A stretch of 64,000 bases of DNA. Source: Shinella sp032095155 (GTDB lineage Bacteria > Pseudomonadota > Alphaproteobacteria > Rhizobiales > Rhizobiaceae). The stretch is from contig NZ_JBLZPK010000003.1 of NCBI RefSeq assembly GCF_049199905.1, positions 1 to 64,000 on the forward strand, in the 5' to 3' direction. Every line of letters starts with the position of its first letter. Positions within the stretch are counted from its first letter, which is position 1. Made by a program: the position numbers and the translations under genes. Of the stretch, positions 63,359 through 64,000 are shown piece by piece. Under the pieces are notes generated by a model. The model ran no database searches. It was not told the DNA's origin and was given only the letters and a program-made list of their open reading frames with translations.

Positions 63359-64000
63359 TCAGAACGTCCGGGCCAGGAACTGGCGCATGCGTTCGGAGCG
63401 CGGATTGGTGAAAACCTCCGCCGGGGCACCCTCTTCCTCCACCTTTCCCTGATGGAGGAAGAGGATCTTGTGCGAGACCTCGCGCGCGAACTGCATTTCG
63501 TGCGTCACGAGGATCATCGTGTTTCCTTCTTCGGCCAGTTGCCGGATCACCCGCAGCACCTCGCCGACCAGCTCGGGATCGAGCGCGGAGGTCGGTTCGT
63601 CGAGCAGGATGAGTTTCGGGCGCATCGCAAGCGTGCGGGCGATGGCGGCGCGCTGCTGCTGGCCACCCGAGAGCTGGCCGGGATATTGGGCGTGCTTGTC
63701 GGAGAGGCCGACCTTCTTCAGCAGAGCATGGGCATGATCGACGGCCGCCTGCCGCTCTTCCTTCAGCACATGCAGCGGCGCCTCGACGATGTTCTCGAGC
63801 ACGGTCATATGCGGCCAGAGATTGAAGTTCTGGAACACCATGCCGACCCGCGAGCGGATGCGCTCGACCTGCCGCATGTCGGCCGGAACAGCACCCCCGT
63901 CCGCCGTCTTCTTCATGCGGATTTCCTCGCCGTCGATGACGATCCGCCCGTCGTTCGGCTGTTCGAGCAGGTTGATGCACCGCAGGAACGTGCTTTTCCC
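63359..64000 (-). CDS. polar amino-acid ABC transporter ATPase (HisP/GlnQ type), 5' end beyond the window
   Basis: The visible 213 codons start inside the Walker A (GKSTFLRCINLLEQP) and include the Q loop (VGMVFQNFNLWPHMT), the signature LSGGQQQRAAIARTL, Walker B LILLDEPTSALDP and the H loop (ILVTHEMQFA). The remaining N-terminal 40 or so residues lie past 64000. It powers the HisQM-type importer to its 3' side. Confidence 0.94.
   Translation of the reverse strand, partial: GKSTFLRCINLLEQPNDGRIVIDGEEIRMKKTADGGAVPADMRQVERIRSRVGMVFQNFNLWPHMTVLENIVEAPLHVLKEERQAAVDHAHALLKKVGLSDKHAQYPGQLSGGQQQRAAIARTLAMRPKLILLDEPTSALDPELVGEVLRVIRQLAEEGNTMILVTHEMQFAREVSHKILFLHQGKVEEEGAPAEVFTNPRSERMRQFLARTF

Overview
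This window reads as chromosomal core DNA of a Rhizobiaceae member (Rhizobium/Agrobacterium/Ensifer/Shinella group). The evidence is a high-GC genome with strong GC3 bias, family-specific proteins (DUF1465/RcdA, DUF1153/SciP, DUF1134/EipA, DUF1192, DUF4164, DUF6636), a serC RNA element of the alphaproteobacterial type, two typical rhizobial intergenic repeats, and gene order (tkt-gap-pgk, serC-serA-EamA-purA-rpoH-rluD-chpT-ctrA) that I recall from Sinorhizobium and Agrobacterium chromosomes. Two runs of N (51983-52249 and 58930-59004) are assembly gaps. Each interrupts a gene.

Layout. 0-3 kb: rcdA, a candidate small RNA behind a perfect CtrA box, DUF1192 and an MFS transporter, a 51-aa membrane peptide, a palindromic repeat and a 24-codon ORF in its own transcription unit. 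3-12.5 kb: central carbon genes (pgk, gap, tkt, tal) with zapA, 6S RNA and a SorC-type regulator. 12.6-17.2 kb: folate cyclo-ligase, a YmdB-type phosphoesterase, YebC and small enzymes. 17.4-20.8 kb: ruvC-vapBC-ruvA-ruvB, with a toxin-antitoxin pair inside the resolvasome cluster. 20.8-27.2 kb: ybgC-tolQRAB-pal-cpoB envelope system. 27.2-32.3 kb: tilS-ftsH-glmM. 32.5-34.5 kb: two paralogous outer-membrane beta-barrels. 34.5-40 kb: serC riboregulator, serC-serA, an EamA exporter, purA. 40-46 kb: a 761-aa acidic membrane protein, rpoH, rluD and an rRNA/tRNA methyltransferase. 46-53.7 kb: eipA, chpT, a response regulator, ctrA, a FliJ-like gene, sciP and a LuxR regulator. 54-55.4 kb: mnmA and tRNA-Met. 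55.4-57.6 kb: a small accessory patch with atypical genes and gene debris. 57.7-64 kb: FAD oxidase, glutathione-dependent formaldehyde detoxification (gfa, class III ADH) and a polar amino-acid ABC transporter that runs off the end.

The unifying theme is cell-cycle control. The window holds ctrA, its phosphotransferase gene chpT, its inhibitor sciP and its proteolysis adaptor rcdA. TTAA-N7-TTAA boxes or TTAACCAT half-sites lie upstream of rcdA, the sRNA candidate, tolQ, pal, both OMP genes, eipA/chpT, the response regulator and ctrA. Six GANTC (CcrM-type) sites crowd the ctrA upstream region. Much of the envelope machinery here (Tol-Pal, OMPs, EipA) may therefore be timed by CtrA. All regulatory sites are motif matches read by eye and have not been tested.
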